A DNA stretch of 49,539 nt from CAKVOD01 sp964489405 (lineage in GTDB: Bacteria; Bacillota; Clostridia; Christensenellales; UBA1242). A model generated the notes under the pieces. That model was not told the origin of the DNA and did no database searches. It worked only from the letters and a program-made list of their open reading frames with translations. Positions 16,915 to 25,571 of this stretch are shown here, one piece after another (the stretch's first letter is position 1; each line of letters opens with the position of its first letter). The stretch lies in NCBI GenBank assembly GCA_964489405.1, contig CAZAYL010000004.1, forward strand, positions 1-49,539. Direction: 5' to 3'. The position numbers and the translations under genes were made by a program.

Positions 16915-17073
16915 TTAATTTTACTCCGATTTATATAAAAACTTTTGATATATGTGTAAATTTTACACAATATCAATATGGTAAATATATCGGTCAATTA
17001 GAAGCGTATTGCCCGTTATATTAATGTCGCACTTACGATTAACTTGGGACTAATCAAGTATATTAAGTCTGAC
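16915..17073 (-). ncRNA. Structured leader of rplM (possible L13 autoregulatory leader)
   Basis: From the predicted start near 17073 to the rplM start there are about 160 untranslated bases containing a GATTA...TAATC hairpin and a long stem near 16945-16975 (TTGATATTGTGTAAA with TTTACACATATATCAA). L13 leaders are known in Bacillota; I assign this from position and pairing, not from a covariance match. Confidence 0.5.
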
Positions 17074-17079
17074 TTGAAT

Positions 17080-17108
17080 ATTTTACTAGAAAATTGCAAA
17101 AATGTCAA
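17080..17108 (-). promoter_or_regulatory. Sigma-A promoter of rplM-rpsI
   Basis: TTGACA (17103-17108), 17 bases, TAAAAT (17080-17085). Confidence 0.75.
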
Positions 17109-17213
17109 GTGTTTTGCCACATTTTGTTTACTTATTGCCCTAAAAAATACCTTTAATAATAAATTTTAATGAACTTGTTCAAATATTCAAATACAAAATT
17201 CGAATTGCCAAAG

Positions 17214-17948
17214 TTATTCGTATTCAACGCACTCTAAAGTCAAACCTTTCGCGGGGAGTGTCTCCCCTGCGCGAGAACGGTCTTTACTCGCGATTATATT
17301 AGGAATGCTATCCTTATCTAATTTTCTTTGTCCCACTTTCAATATTGTACCACAAATTATGCGAACCATATTGTGCAAAAAGCCATTTCCTGTTATTGTG
17401 ATTGTTATTTCATCGTCAATTTTTGTCATTGTACATTGGGTTAGCGTGCGAACTGTCGTTGACAACTGCAAATTCTCTTGACAAAATGCTTTGAAGTCAT
17501 ATGTTCCAACAAAATATTTTGTGCAGTCAATCATAGCATCAAAATCTAGGTTGGGCCAAACTTGCAAATGTGTGTCTTCGCGCAACGGGCTTTCTATGCT
17601 AGAAGCATACATTTTGTAGCAATATGTTTTTGTCTTTGCATCATAACGTGCGTGAAAATTGTCGCAAACTTGCTCAGTTTTCTTGACGCGTATTTCGCGG
17701 GGCAAGTACATATTCATTGCATATGCTATTTTTTCGGGAGAAATAGTTTTATCAAAATCAAAGTGCGCCACTTGATTTTTTGCACTAACTCCTGCGTCCG
17801 TCCTGCCACTGCCAAACACCACAATGTTCTGCCCTGTTATTTTTTGCAATGCTAATTCAAGTTCCCCTTCAATCGTTTGTAGTCCATCTTGCGCTTGCCA
17901 ACCACAAAATTGGGCGCCATCATACTCAATTATTGCTTTTATTCTCAT
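17214..17948 (-). CDS. truA: tRNA pseudouridine synthase A
   Basis: 244 residues. TruA makes pseudouridine at positions 38-40 of tRNA anticodon arms. The catalytic aspartate is D51 in GSGRTDAGVSAKNQVAHFD; other family blocks are FHARYDAKTKTYCYKMY and NGFLHNMVRIICGTIL. Length and order are normal. The ATG at 17948 has no Shine-Dalgarno; the -10 box of a good promoter ends about seven bases upstream, so the messenger probably starts at or next to the ATG. In many Bacillota truA precedes rplM, as here. Confidence 0.95.
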   Translation of the reverse strand: MRIKAIIEYDGAQFCGWQAQDGLQTIEGELELALQKITGQNIVVFGSGRTDAGVSAKNQVAHFDFDKTISPEKIAYAMNMYLPREIRVKKTEQVCDNFHARYDAKTKTYCYKMYASSIESPLREDTHLQVWPNLDFDAMIDCTKYFVGTYDFKAFCQENLQLSTTVRTLTQCTMTKIDDEITITITGNGFLHNMVRIICGTILKVGQRKLDKDSIPNIIASKDRSRAGETLPAKGLTLECVEYE

Positions 17949-17954
17949 ATTTTA

Positions 17955-17983
17955 ATTATAGCACAAATTCATAATTTTTTCAA
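17955..17983 (-). promoter_or_regulatory. Promoter giving a leaderless truA transcript
   Basis: TTGAAA (17978-17983), 17 bases, TATAAT (17955-17960). The next bases are TAAAAT and then the truA ATG, so transcription is expected to begin at the start codon. Confidence 0.7.
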
Positions 17984-18130
17984 CGAAAATCAATTTCTTT
18001 AATTTACATACTAATGCTTTATTAAACAAATATTCATTCTTAAATTCTTAAATAAAAAAGGCTTTGCATTTAGCAAAACATTTCCCTGTTTTTTACTGTG
18101 TATATTATTACCACATATATAGAGAGTTAT

Positions 18131-18151
18131 AAAAAAACACCATAATTGGTG
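18131..18151 (-). terminator. Terminator of tRNA-Lys
   Basis: Minus-strand CACCA-ATTA-TGGTG followed by seven T, five bases after the tRNA 3' end. A weaker hairpin with T run lies further on near 18050-18092. Confidence 0.8.
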
Positions 18152-18156
18152 CTTTG

Positions 18157-18232
18157 TGGTGGGACATCAGGGACTCGAACCCTGGACCCACTGATTAAGA
18201 GTCAGTTGCTCTACCAACTGAGCTAATGTCCC
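18157..18232 (-). tRNA. tRNA-Lys (anticodon CTT)
   Basis: Acceptor GGGACAT/ATGTCCC, D arm AGCTCAGTTGGTAGAGC, anticodon stem ACTGA/TCAGT with loop CTCTTAA giving CTT (reads AAG), T arm with GGTTCGAGTCC, encoded CCA. Confidence 0.96.
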
Positions 18233-18283
18233 AAGATAATAAAAATAATTGCGCCGTCGAGAATATTTACTAACGACTTTTTT

Positions 18284-18312
18284 ATTTTATCACATTTATA
18301 TCTTAATGTCAA
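18284..18312 (-). promoter_or_regulatory. Promoter of tRNA-Lys
   Basis: TTGACA (18307-18312), 17 bases, TAAAAT (18284-18289). Confidence 0.7.
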
Positions 18313-18361
18313 TCATTTTCAAAAAAAAACTTCGAAATATGAAAAAATATTTTAGTGGACT

Positions 18362-18397
18362 AAAAACAAACAACTTTTCTATAAAAAAGTTGTTTGA
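18362..18397 (-). terminator. Terminator after ftsQ
   Basis: Minus-strand CAAACAACTTTT...AAAAGTTGTTTG stem of 12 base pairs followed by TTTTT. Confidence 0.8.
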
Positions 18398-18430
18398 ATT
18401 CAGTCTGATTGCTAATTTATTTGACTTTTG

Positions 18431-19216
18431 TTAATTATTTAGAATTGCATTTGCATAAATTTTTTGCTCATTTTTGTTTTCATAAACTAAAATATTCCCT
18501 ACAAAATCTTCTCCGACTCCATCGTCGTTAAAAATTGTAGCGCAACCCGCGAATAATTTTTCCGACACTTTGTCAGTTGGCGACTTGATTGTCATGCGAA
18601 ACTTACAATATGAATTTATTATTAATTCATTTTTTAAGGAATCAACATAGACGCTCTTGACCCACTGATTTGCTTGCTTCTCACTATAGCCACAACGCCA
18701 AAAAGCTTCCTGCAAAGATGCTAAAATTTTAATTTCATTGTCGTACTTAATGAAATCTCCAAATGTATATGAACTCAAATTTTGCGTAACAAGGCATTTA
18801 GAAATTGTTCCGATGCTTGCAGAATCATTGACAATTCTTAATACTTTCATTTGCCCATCTACGATATAATATTTATCTACGCCACTATTATACAAAGCCA
18901 AAAAGTCTTGTCTTTCAATGACGGTTACAACAAGTTTGTTGGGAAATCGCGTTTCGACATTCAAGACACGCAAGCGCGGATAATTCTCTTCAATATTTTT
19001 GATGTGTTGCTTTTTGCTGACAAGAAAAATGCTTTGCCCTTGCTTAAATTTGCCACTATTAAGTATTTCTTCGCTATCTTTTGACGAATACAATGTTGGA
19101 ATTTCTGCAAAAGATAATTCTACCTTGGAGAGAGAGAATATTGTACTTGATAAAACAACTACGAGTATAATAAGAGCAAACAACGAAAACATTATTGTTA
19201 AACTTCTTTTTCTCAT
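18431..19216 (-). CDS. Cell division protein FtsQ/DivIB
   Basis: 261 residues. A short basic cytoplasmic N-terminus (MRKRSLT), one membrane helix at about residues 7-28, then a POTRA-like domain (FKQGQSIFLVSKKQHIKNIEENYPRLRVLNVETRFPNKLVVTV with a conserved ERQDF after it) and a beta domain. This matches the FtsQ/DivIB divisome protein that links FtsL/FtsB and septal wall synthesis. The start at 19216 is chosen for GGAGGG just upstream; an in-frame start at 19255 has no binding site. It closes the murD-ftsW-murA-ftsQ group, a usual site for this gene. Sequence similarity is weak, so identity rests on domain layout and context. Confidence 0.8.
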   Translation of the reverse strand: MRKRSLTIMFSLFALIILVVVLSSTIFSLSKVELSFAEIPTLYSSKDSEEILNSGKFKQGQSIFLVSKKQHIKNIEENYPRLRVLNVETRFPNKLVVTVIERQDFLALYNSGVDKYYIVDGQMKVLRIVNDSASIGTISKCLVTQNLSSYTFGDFIKYDNEIKILASLQEAFWRCGYSEKQANQWVKSVYVDSLKNELIINSYCKFRMTIKSPTDKVSEKLFAGCATIFNDDGVGEDFVGNILVYENKNEQKIYANAILNN

Positions 19217-19297
19217 TTTCCCTCCTTTCCATATTTTGCCAACTATTCCGCGCAAAATACGTCAAAAATCACTGACACACTATATTTGTAATTTCCA

Positions 19298-19335
19298 ACA
19301 CTTAAAGTGTACCAAATTATTAAGGTTGTTGTCAA
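19298..19335 (-). promoter_or_regulatory. Promoter of ftsQ with a palindrome on the -10 box
   Basis: TTGACA (19330-19335), 18 bases, TACACT (19306-19311). The -10 box overlaps the near-palindrome ACACTTTAAGTGT (19298-19310), which could be an operator or a short hairpin. Confidence 0.55.
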
Positions 19336-19453
19336 TAAAAAATGCTAAATTTTAGATAATATTTTTCATAACTTATACAAACTTTGTAAAATTACAAAAA
19401 ATTTTGTCATAAAATGTCGTTCTTGAAATTTAAAAGTTTGTGTTGTCACAATT

Positions 19454-20716
19454 TTAATTATTAGTTTCGACTAGGCTAATATCGGCACCGAGCAAGCGCA
19501 ATTTTTTGTCAAATTTATCGTACCCGCGCAAAATATGTTCAACAGCATTGATAGTTGTATACCCTTTTGCCGAGAGCCCTGCTAGAACTAGCCCTGCCCC
19601 TGCGCGCAAATCACTTGCTTTAACTTCGGCGCCATAAAGGTGTTCAACTCCATTAATATAGGCAGATTGATTTTTAACAATTATATTTGCGCCCATTTTC
19701 ATTAATTCAGGGACGTGCTTATAGCGTGTTTCGTATAAGTTCTCAACAATTATGCTATTTCCTAAACTTACACATTGGAGTGCCATAAATTGGGGTTGCA
19801 AATCGGTTGGAAAAAGTGGAAAGGGGTTTGTTTCGACTTTGGGTATAGATTTAAGGCGTTTTGAATTCTCTACCGTTATGCTACTACTATTGATTGTGAT
19901 TTTACTCCCTGCGCGCGAAAGTAAATTAAACAAATATTGATTGTGGTCATAGACGCAATTATGGAGCGTTATTTTCCCGCCACACATTGCAGATGCAAGT
20001 ATATATGTTCCTGCGACGATACGATCAGCAATGGGGGTATACTCGACGTTATGTAATTTTTTCACTCCGTTTATAATGATTGTTGATGTTCCTGCCCCTT
20101 TGATTTTAGCACCCATTTTATTTAAAAAATTTTGCAAATCTACGATTTCAGGTTCTTTTGCAGAATTAAAAATTGTTGTTGTTCCTTTTGCTAGTACGCT
20201 TGCTAACATCAAATTTACTGTTGCACCAACTGACGGAAAGTCTAGAAATATTTTACCACCGCGCATTTGCGAGCCGTCACAATAAATGTTGCCGTGTTGC
20301 TCAATTACTTTTACATTTAGGTCTTTTAAACCGCGCAAATGTAAATCAATGGGACGAAGTCCAATGTCGCATCCGCCCGGATAACATATTTTCACTTTCT
20401 TAAAACGCCCTAGTAATGCTCCCATAGCATAAATTGAAGAGCGGAGTGGAGTTGTCAATTCAAGCCCAATTTCTGTCTTTGAAGCAGAAGCACCGTTGAT
20501 TGTTAAAATTTCATCACAAGAATTGACTTTGAGTCCGATGTGCTGTAAAATTTTAATCATATTATGAATGTCTAGGAAGTGTGGGACTTTATGTAATATA
20601 GTTGTTTCTTCACTTAGGATTGCGCTGGCAATTAGTGGAAGCAAGGCGTTCTTAGATGACTCAATTTCGACATCTCCCCAAAGTGTGTTGCCACCATTTA
20701 TTAAAAATTGTTTCAT
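19454..20716 (-). CDS. murA: UDP-N-acetylglucosamine 1-carboxyvinyltransferase
   Basis: 420 residues. MurA performs the first committed step of peptidoglycan synthesis, adding enolpyruvate to UDP-GlcNAc. K22 in SKNALLP and the fosfomycin-binding cysteine C116 in the loop PGGCDIGLRPIDLHL are present, as are the GATVNLMLAS and ADRIVAGTY blocks. GAGGGAAA precedes the ATG. The cysteine means the enzyme should be fosfomycin-sensitive in principle. Gene order places it between ftsW and ftsQ, where murG and murB are often found in relatives; those are absent here. Confidence 0.97.
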   Translation of the reverse strand: MKQFLINGGNTLWGDVEIESSKNALLPLIASAILSEETTILHKVPHFLDIHNMIKILQHIGLKVNSCDEILTINGASASKTEIGLELTTPLRSSIYAMGALLGRFKKVKICYPGGCDIGLRPIDLHLRGLKDLNVKVIEQHGNIYCDGSQMRGGKIFLDFPSVGATVNLMLASVLAKGTTTIFNSAKEPEIVDLQNFLNKMGAKIKGAGTSTIIINGVKKLHNVEYTPIADRIVAGTYILASAMCGGKITLHNCVYDHNQYLFNLLSRAGSKITINSSSITVENSKRLKSIPKVETNPFPLFPTDLQPQFMALQCVSLGNSIIVENLYETRYKHVPELMKMGANIIVKNQSAYINGVEHLYGAEVKASDLRAGAGLVLAGLSAKGYTTINAVEHILRGYDKFDKKLRLLGADISLVETNN

Positions 20717-20900
20717 TGTTTCCCTCGCAAAAAAATAGATTTAACTATTTCATTTTATGCGTTCAGTTGCGGTTTTGGCACATATATTTATACTCGCGCT
20801 CAACTTGACTTTGTTTGTGGATATTGAAAAGTGCGCCGATTGCAACCGACATTTTTCAATAAGCCTAATTTTTTATTTATATATTTTGCTAGATAAACAA
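20717..20900 (-). other. Intergenic hairpin between ftsW and murA
   Basis: An imperfect inverted repeat, ATTGAAAAGTG with CATTTTTCAAT (about 20829-20862), includes an inner CGGTTGCAATCGG-like stem. It might attenuate read-through from ftsW into murA. No promoter with both hexamers was found. Confidence 0.35.
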
Positions 20901-22073
20901 TTAGCTTAAATTCTTTAATTTAAATTTGAATAAATTTTGTTTGCTTTGTTTATCTATGTTCAATAGCACGCCGATTGCCCCTAAGAACACGACTAATGAT
21001 GTTCCACCCGCTGACACAAATGGCAGTGGTAAGCCAGTCGGCGGGATTGCACCCGTGACAACTGCGATATTCAAAATTACTTGTATTGCAATAACAAAAG
21101 TTATGCCACTTGCAAGCAAATTGCCAAAACGGTTTGGCGCGTTTTTTGCAATTTTAAAACCATAGAACACAAACACCATAAACACTATTACGATAGCAAG
21201 ACTGCCAAACAAGCCAAGTTCTTCCCCTATAATTGAAAATATAAAGTCACTTTCGGAGAATGGTAGAAACAAATATTTTTGACGGCTGTTGAACAAGCCG
21301 ACGCCAAACCATCCGCCCGAACCTAGTGCGTACAAACTTTGAACAAGTTGAAAACCTTCATCTTGCGCACTTGCCCACGGGTCAAGAAATGCGAGCAAAC
21401 GTTTGAGGCGGTATGGTTCGGCAATAATAAGTAGCGGTATCAAAATTAGGAGTGGCACGGCGAGCATTGCTAGGTGCTTAAGACGTGCGCCCCCGATGAA
21501 CAACATAAAAATGCAAGTCGCGCCGACGCACATCGTTATTGACATATTTGGCTCAAGCATAATTAGGACGCATATCAGTCCGCCACCGAATAATGGTGGC
21601 AAAAGCGACTTGAATTTGTGCATATTTTCATATTTTTTTGCTAAATATGTAGCACAAAATATGACTAGTCCAAATTTTGCAAATTCGCTTGGTTGTATCG
21701 TAAATGAGCCGATGCCAAGCCAGCGCGTGGCACCGTAATTGCTACGCGAGAGCCCTGGCATAAACACTAATGCGAGCAAAACTAGGCTTATTAACAAGGA
21801 AATTAATCCATATTTTTTTAATATGTTGTAGTCAATTTTATAAAGCACAAAACAACAAATGAGTCCTATCATCACGCCCCAAAGTTGCTTGCGAGCAAAG
21901 AAAAATGGGTCGTCGTATGTTATATTAGCGGAATAATTGCTAGCAGAATATATCATTATGATGCCAAAAAATGACAAAAATAATACACAAAATAGTATAG
22001 GTTTATTTATAAAGCGCAAGAAATTCTTGCGCTCGCGGGGGTATTTGTAGGTAATTTTTTTTATTATTTCCAT
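20901..22073 (-). CDS. ftsW: FtsW/RodA/SpoVE family lipid II polymerase
   Basis: 390 residues with about ten membrane helices. SEDS-family glycosyltransferase that polymerises lipid II with a partner class B PBP. Conserved blocks: WGVMIGLICC, GATRWLGIGSFTIQPSEFAK, LLAFLDPWA, ALGSGGWFGVGLFNSRQKY, ESDFIFSIIGEE and PPTGLPLPFVSAGGTS. Position next to murD and murA favours FtsW over RodA; SpoVE, the sporulation paralogue, cannot be excluded. AGGTGG precedes the start. Confidence 0.92.
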   Translation of the reverse strand: MEIIKKITYKYPRERKNFLRFINKPILFCVLFLSFFGIIMIYSASNYSANITYDDPFFFARKQLWGVMIGLICCFVLYKIDYNILKKYGLISLLISLVLLALVFMPGLSRSNYGATRWLGIGSFTIQPSEFAKFGLVIFCATYLAKKYENMHKFKSLLPPLFGGGLICVLIMLEPNMSITMCVGATCIFMLFIGGARLKHLAMLAVPLLILIPLLIIAEPYRLKRLLAFLDPWASAQDEGFQLVQSLYALGSGGWFGVGLFNSRQKYLFLPFSESDFIFSIIGEELGLFGSLAIVIVFMVFVFYGFKIAKNAPNRFGNLLASGITFVIAIQVILNIAVVTGAIPPTGLPLPFVSAGGTSLVVFLGAIGVLLNIDKQSKQNLFKFKLKNLS

Positions 22074-22114
22074 ATTCCACCTATTTTTTTTGTTTTCCCT
22101 TCTTATACTTTAAA

Positions 22115-23527
22115 TTATTTTTCTAATTCATTGACAATTTGTTTGAAATAATTTCCGCGTTCTTCAAAGTTTGCAAATGAATCAAAACTTGCACACGCGG
22201 GGCTCAATAAGACGGTTTCCCCGCTTTGTGCCTTAATTACGGAAAATTTTATTGCACCAATAAGTGTTTTACATTTGAAAACTTGCACATTACTACACTT
22301 GTGAAGTGCGCGAAAGAGTTTTGTTTGAGTTTTGCCAAATAGATATACTTTTTTGACATTCTTTGGTAAGTGTTGAGCTAGAGTTTTGAACTTCTCTCCT
22401 TTATTACTCCCGCCAAGTAACAAATTGATTGGTTGATTGATTGCCTTGCAGGCGGTGATACAACTTTCGATGTTTGTTGCTTTACTATCATTGTAGTAAT
22501 CTACGTTGTGTAATCTTCTAACAAACTCAAGTCTGTGTGCGGGCGTGTGAAAAGCACTAAGAACGAAGGCAATATTTTCAATACTAACGCCCGCTAAGAT
22601 TGCCATACAAGTCGCACACAACATATTAGCAAGGTTATGCTCCCCAACATAATGTAAATTTTCTAGTTTTGCGACACTATATGTTATTATGCCATCGCTA
22701 AACATAATCATCTCATCTTGAACAAATGTGCCTTTGCAGGGTTGTTTTGTACTAAAATAATAAATTTGTGGTAAAATATTTTTTGTATATTCAAAACAAT
22801 GATTGTCGTCAAAATTGACAACGGCAAAATCATTATTATTCATATTTTGGAATATTTTTAACTTTGCGCTAAAATATTCATCAATATTTTTATGAAAATC
22901 TAAGTGATCGGGCGCGAGATTCAAAAGTGCGCTGATGTGTGGATGAAACACTTTTGTTTGCGCTAATTGAAAAGACGAACATTCCAGAACAACCCTATCA
23001 TTTTCACTCAAATCTAGTGCGTTTTGCGAAAAAGATTTACCAATATTCCCAAGTGCGTGAGAACTATAAGTTGTGGCAATCATTTCATTGAGAAGTGTTG
23101 CTGTTGTTGTTTTCCCATTAGTTCCAGTAATAGCAAAAATTGGCGCTGTGCAAAGTCTATAACCAAATTCAATTTCCCCGATACATTCAATTTGATTATT
23201 AGCAATTATTTTGATTATTTTCTTTGAAAATTGAGTAGTAGGACTTAAGATAATTAAATCCATATCTTGAATAATTCTTGATGTTAATGTCTTTATAAAT
23301 ACGACTTCTTTGTCATTAGAAATTAGCGAAATATCATTTGCAAAAACATAAATATTTGCTTTTAGTTTCTTGAGTGCATTGTATGCTCCAACACCACTTA
23401 TTCCCAGTCCGCAAATCAAAACATTTTTACCTTGATATTCATCTAAAAAGTTTTGTTTTTTATCACTCTTGCAATAACTATCTAATTTGTGTTCTGAAAC
23501 TTCACCATACATATTTTTATATTTCAT
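22115..23527 (-). CDS. murD: UDP-N-acetylmuramoylalanine--D-glutamate ligase
   Basis: 470 residues. MurD adds D-glutamate to UDP-MurNAc-L-alanine. The N-terminal Rossmann part has ICGLGISGVGAY; the ATP loop is AITGTNGKTTTATLL; further Mur ligase signatures are ECSSFQLA, LAPDHLDFHKN, HRLEFV and YNDSKATN, and the C-terminal domain carries LLGGSNKG and LLSPACASFD. About 30 extra residues precede the usual N-terminus. GAGG lies upstream of the ATG. First gene of the wall and division group. Confidence 0.96.
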   Translation of the reverse strand: MKYKNMYGEVSEHKLDSYCKSDKKQNFLDEYQGKNVLICGLGISGVGAYNALKKLKANIYVFANDISLISNDKEVVFIKTLTSRIIQDMDLIILSPTTQFSKKIIKIIANNQIECIGEIEFGYRLCTAPIFAITGTNGKTTTATLLNEMIATTYSSHALGNIGKSFSQNALDLSENDRVVLECSSFQLAQTKVFHPHISALLNLAPDHLDFHKNIDEYFSAKLKIFQNMNNNDFAVVNFDDNHCFEYTKNILPQIYYFSTKQPCKGTFVQDEMIMFSDGIITYSVAKLENLHYVGEHNLANMLCATCMAILAGVSIENIAFVLSAFHTPAHRLEFVRRLHNVDYYNDSKATNIESCITACKAINQPINLLLGGSNKGEKFKTLAQHLPKNVKKVYLFGKTQTKLFRALHKCSNVQVFKCKTLIGAIKFSVIKAQSGETVLLSPACASFDSFANFEERGNYFKQIVNELEK

Positions 23528-23654
23528 TCGCTAAACCTCATATTGAAACCATTTATTTATATATACGTATATTTATCTCCCATTATGATAAATAGCATTA
23601 CAAAATTTCATTATTTAATCATAGAAAGTGTACAAAGTAACATCAAATTAACAT

Positions 23655-23684
23655 AAAAAAGGACAATCAATTTGTTGATTGCCC
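23655..23684 (-). terminator. Terminator overlapping the end of nifU
   Basis: Minus-strand GGGCAATCAA-CAAA-TTGATTGTCC stem followed by TTTTTT. As with plsY, the stop codon lies inside the hairpin. Confidence 0.85.
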
Positions 23685-24242
23685 AAAATATTTTGCTAAG
23701 ATTGAAGCGCCACTTAGCGGGTCTTCTATTTGCTCTTCTTCATTATTTCCATTATCAATGGATGAATATTTGATTGAATCTTCATTTTGCTGATTATCAT
23801 TCATTGCGTCAAGATATTCTTTAATTTCTTCATTACTTAAACCTTGTTCGCGTAATTTTTGTTTCTCTAATTTACGCATATTTTTGTGATAATCGTTGAT
23901 TGCGTCGTTGATTGCGTTCATTGCCAAAATTGGCGCATAAAGTCTGCTTTGTGGGATTTCTCCAAGTCCGTCTATAATTTGGACTTCGTGCAATTCTTCT
24001 GCTTCATTTACTGAAAGCCCGACAAGGGTTTGACAAGTCACATCGGCGATTGCGATAACTACTGCACAGCCAAACGCTTTAAATTTCGCGTCATTGATGA
24101 TTCCGTCTTCGTCGACAAGTAAATAAAACTTAATTATTTCGTTCGTATTTGGGTCTTGTGCCATTCCTACACTATTTGCGCCTCTCAATGTACCAACAAA
24201 TCGAGGGTTTGCAAATCTTTTCATAATTTCATTATTGTACAT
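23667..24242 (-). CDS. NifU/IscU-like scaffold protein lacking most cluster ligands
   Basis: 191 residues. The fold is clearly NifU/IscU: FANPRFVGTLRGANSVG, FYLLVDEDGIINDAKFKAFGC and a helical C-terminal half. IscU normally carries three cysteines and an aspartate. Here the first site (usually PxCGD) reads PNTNE at residues 31-35, the second cysteine is kept as C59, and the third (usually HCS) reads YAP at 102-104. An extra C70 is present. The last 60 residues are an acidic tail. It overlaps nifS by 11 bases, so both are made together. A regulator or partner of NifS is as likely as a true scaffold. Confidence 0.8.
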   Translation of the reverse strand: MYNNEIMKRFANPRFVGTLRGANSVGMAQDPNTNEIIKFYLLVDEDGIINDAKFKAFGCAVVIAIADVTCQTLVGLSVNEAEELHEVQIIDGLGEIPQSRLYAPILAMNAINDAINDYHKNMRKLEKQKLREQGLSNEEIKEYLDAMNDNQQNEDSIKYSSIDNGNNEEEQIEDPLSGASILAKYFGQSTN

Positions 24243-25422
24243 TATTAAACTCTCCTATGCTAGATTTTGTGAGTGGGGACATTGAACGTAATTTTTTAAC
24301 TATTGTTACTAGTTTTTCCACGACATAGTCAATTTCTTCTTTTGCTATATTTTTTGAAATAGTAATTCTAATTGTTCCACTTGCTAACTCAGGGCTTAAC
24401 TTGATTGCGTTTAACACGTATGATGGCTCTGGCGAACCAACGCTACACGCTGAGCCGACTGATACGGCTATTCCTTCTAGGTCGAGCATCATCATCAATG
24501 CTTCGCCCTCTACCATACCGAATGAAAGATTGATACTATTTGGCAAACGTTGGAATTTATGCCCATTGAGTTTGACGTATGGTATTTCTTGCATAACTTT
24601 ATCAACAAAATAGTCCCGCATTTTTCTCAATTTTTGACTGTTGATTATGATATCACGACAAGCAATTTCGCACGCTTTGCCAAGCCCAACTGCACCAGCG
24701 ACATTGACAGTTCCGCCACGCAAATTCCTTTCTTGGTGTCCGCCGTGGATTAGTGGAGCAATTTCGACGCCGTCTTTGATATACAAAGCGCCAATGCCTT
24801 TTGGCCCATTGATTTTGTGCGCTGACAAAGTCAACATATCGATGCCCATTTCTTTGACGTTAATATTAACTGCGCCAATTGCTTGCGTTGCGTCGGTGTG
24901 GAACAAAACGCCACGTTCTTTGACTGTTTGTGCGATTGCTTTGATATTTTGGATAGTGCCGATTTCGTTATTGGCGCTCATTATAGAAACAAGTAAGGTG
25001 TCGCTATCAAGATTGTGCAAAAGTTCCGCGATACTAACAAGTCCGTCAGAGTCGACTGGCAAATACGTTACTTTGAATCCACGTGTTTCCAAATATTTGC
25101 ACGTTTCCAAAATTGATGGGTGTTCAATTTGTGATGTAATAATGTGCTTCTTATTTGTGCTTGCGTACTTCTCCGCAATTCCTATTAGCGCCCAGTTGTT
25201 TGATTCGGTTGCACCGCTTGTAAAATAGATTTCGTCGGGATTTGCTCCGATTGCTTTGGCAATTCTTTCACGCGCGATGTCAAGCGCAGAATTTGCATCA
25301 CGACCAAACGAGTGCAATGAGTGTGGATTCCCGTATTCAATTGTAAAATACGGCATCATTTCATTCAATACTTCGCTTGAAACAAATGTTGAGGATGCAT
25401 TATCTAGATAAATTTTGTTCAT
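24232..25422 (-). CDS. Cysteine desulfurase (NifS/IscS family)
   Basis: 396 residues. PLP enzyme that takes sulfur from cysteine for iron-sulfur clusters and thiolated tRNA. PLP lysine K203 in LSAHKINGPKGIG, the HTDATQ block, and the catalytic C326 in SVGSACSVGSPEPS are all present; the short active-site loop fits the group I NifS/IscS type. AGGAG precedes the ATG, and a consensus promoter lies upstream. It is coupled to the NifU-like gene, whose ligand residues are missing, so the route of the sulfur is open. Confidence 0.95.
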   Translation of the reverse strand: MNKIYLDNASSTFVSSEVLNEMMPYFTIEYGNPHSLHSFGRDANSALDIARERIAKAIGANPDEIYFTSGATESNNWALIGIAEKYASTNKKHIITSQIEHPSILETCKYLETRGFKVTYLPVDSDGLVSIAELLHNLDSDTLLVSIMSANNEIGTIQNIKAIAQTVKERGVLFHTDATQAIGAVNINVKEMGIDMLTLSAHKINGPKGIGALYIKDGVEIAPLIHGGHQERNLRGGTVNVAGAVGLGKACEIACRDIIINSQKLRKMRDYFVDKVMQEIPYVKLNGHKFQRLPNSINLSFGMVEGEALMMMLDLEGIAVSVGSACSVGSPEPSYVLNAIKLSPELASGTIRITISKNIAKEEIDYVVEKLVTIVKKLRSMSPLTKSSIGEFNNVQ

Positions 25423-25465
25423 TTTTGCTTCTCCTAAGTTAATATACTTTTACTAAGTCGATATA

Positions 25466-25494
25466 ATTTTACCACACATAAGTGATTTTGTCAA
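25466..25494 (-). promoter_or_regulatory. Sigma-A promoter of nifS-nifU
   Basis: TTGACA (25489-25494), 17 bases, TAAAAT (25466-25471). No IscR-like site was recognised in the 45-base leader. Confidence 0.7.
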
Positions 25495-25571
25495 TATTGG
25501 TTACTTCTTTTTTAGTAATTAACATATTTTTTTTAATATATTTGAAAAGTTTGTGCGACGAAAAACGTATT

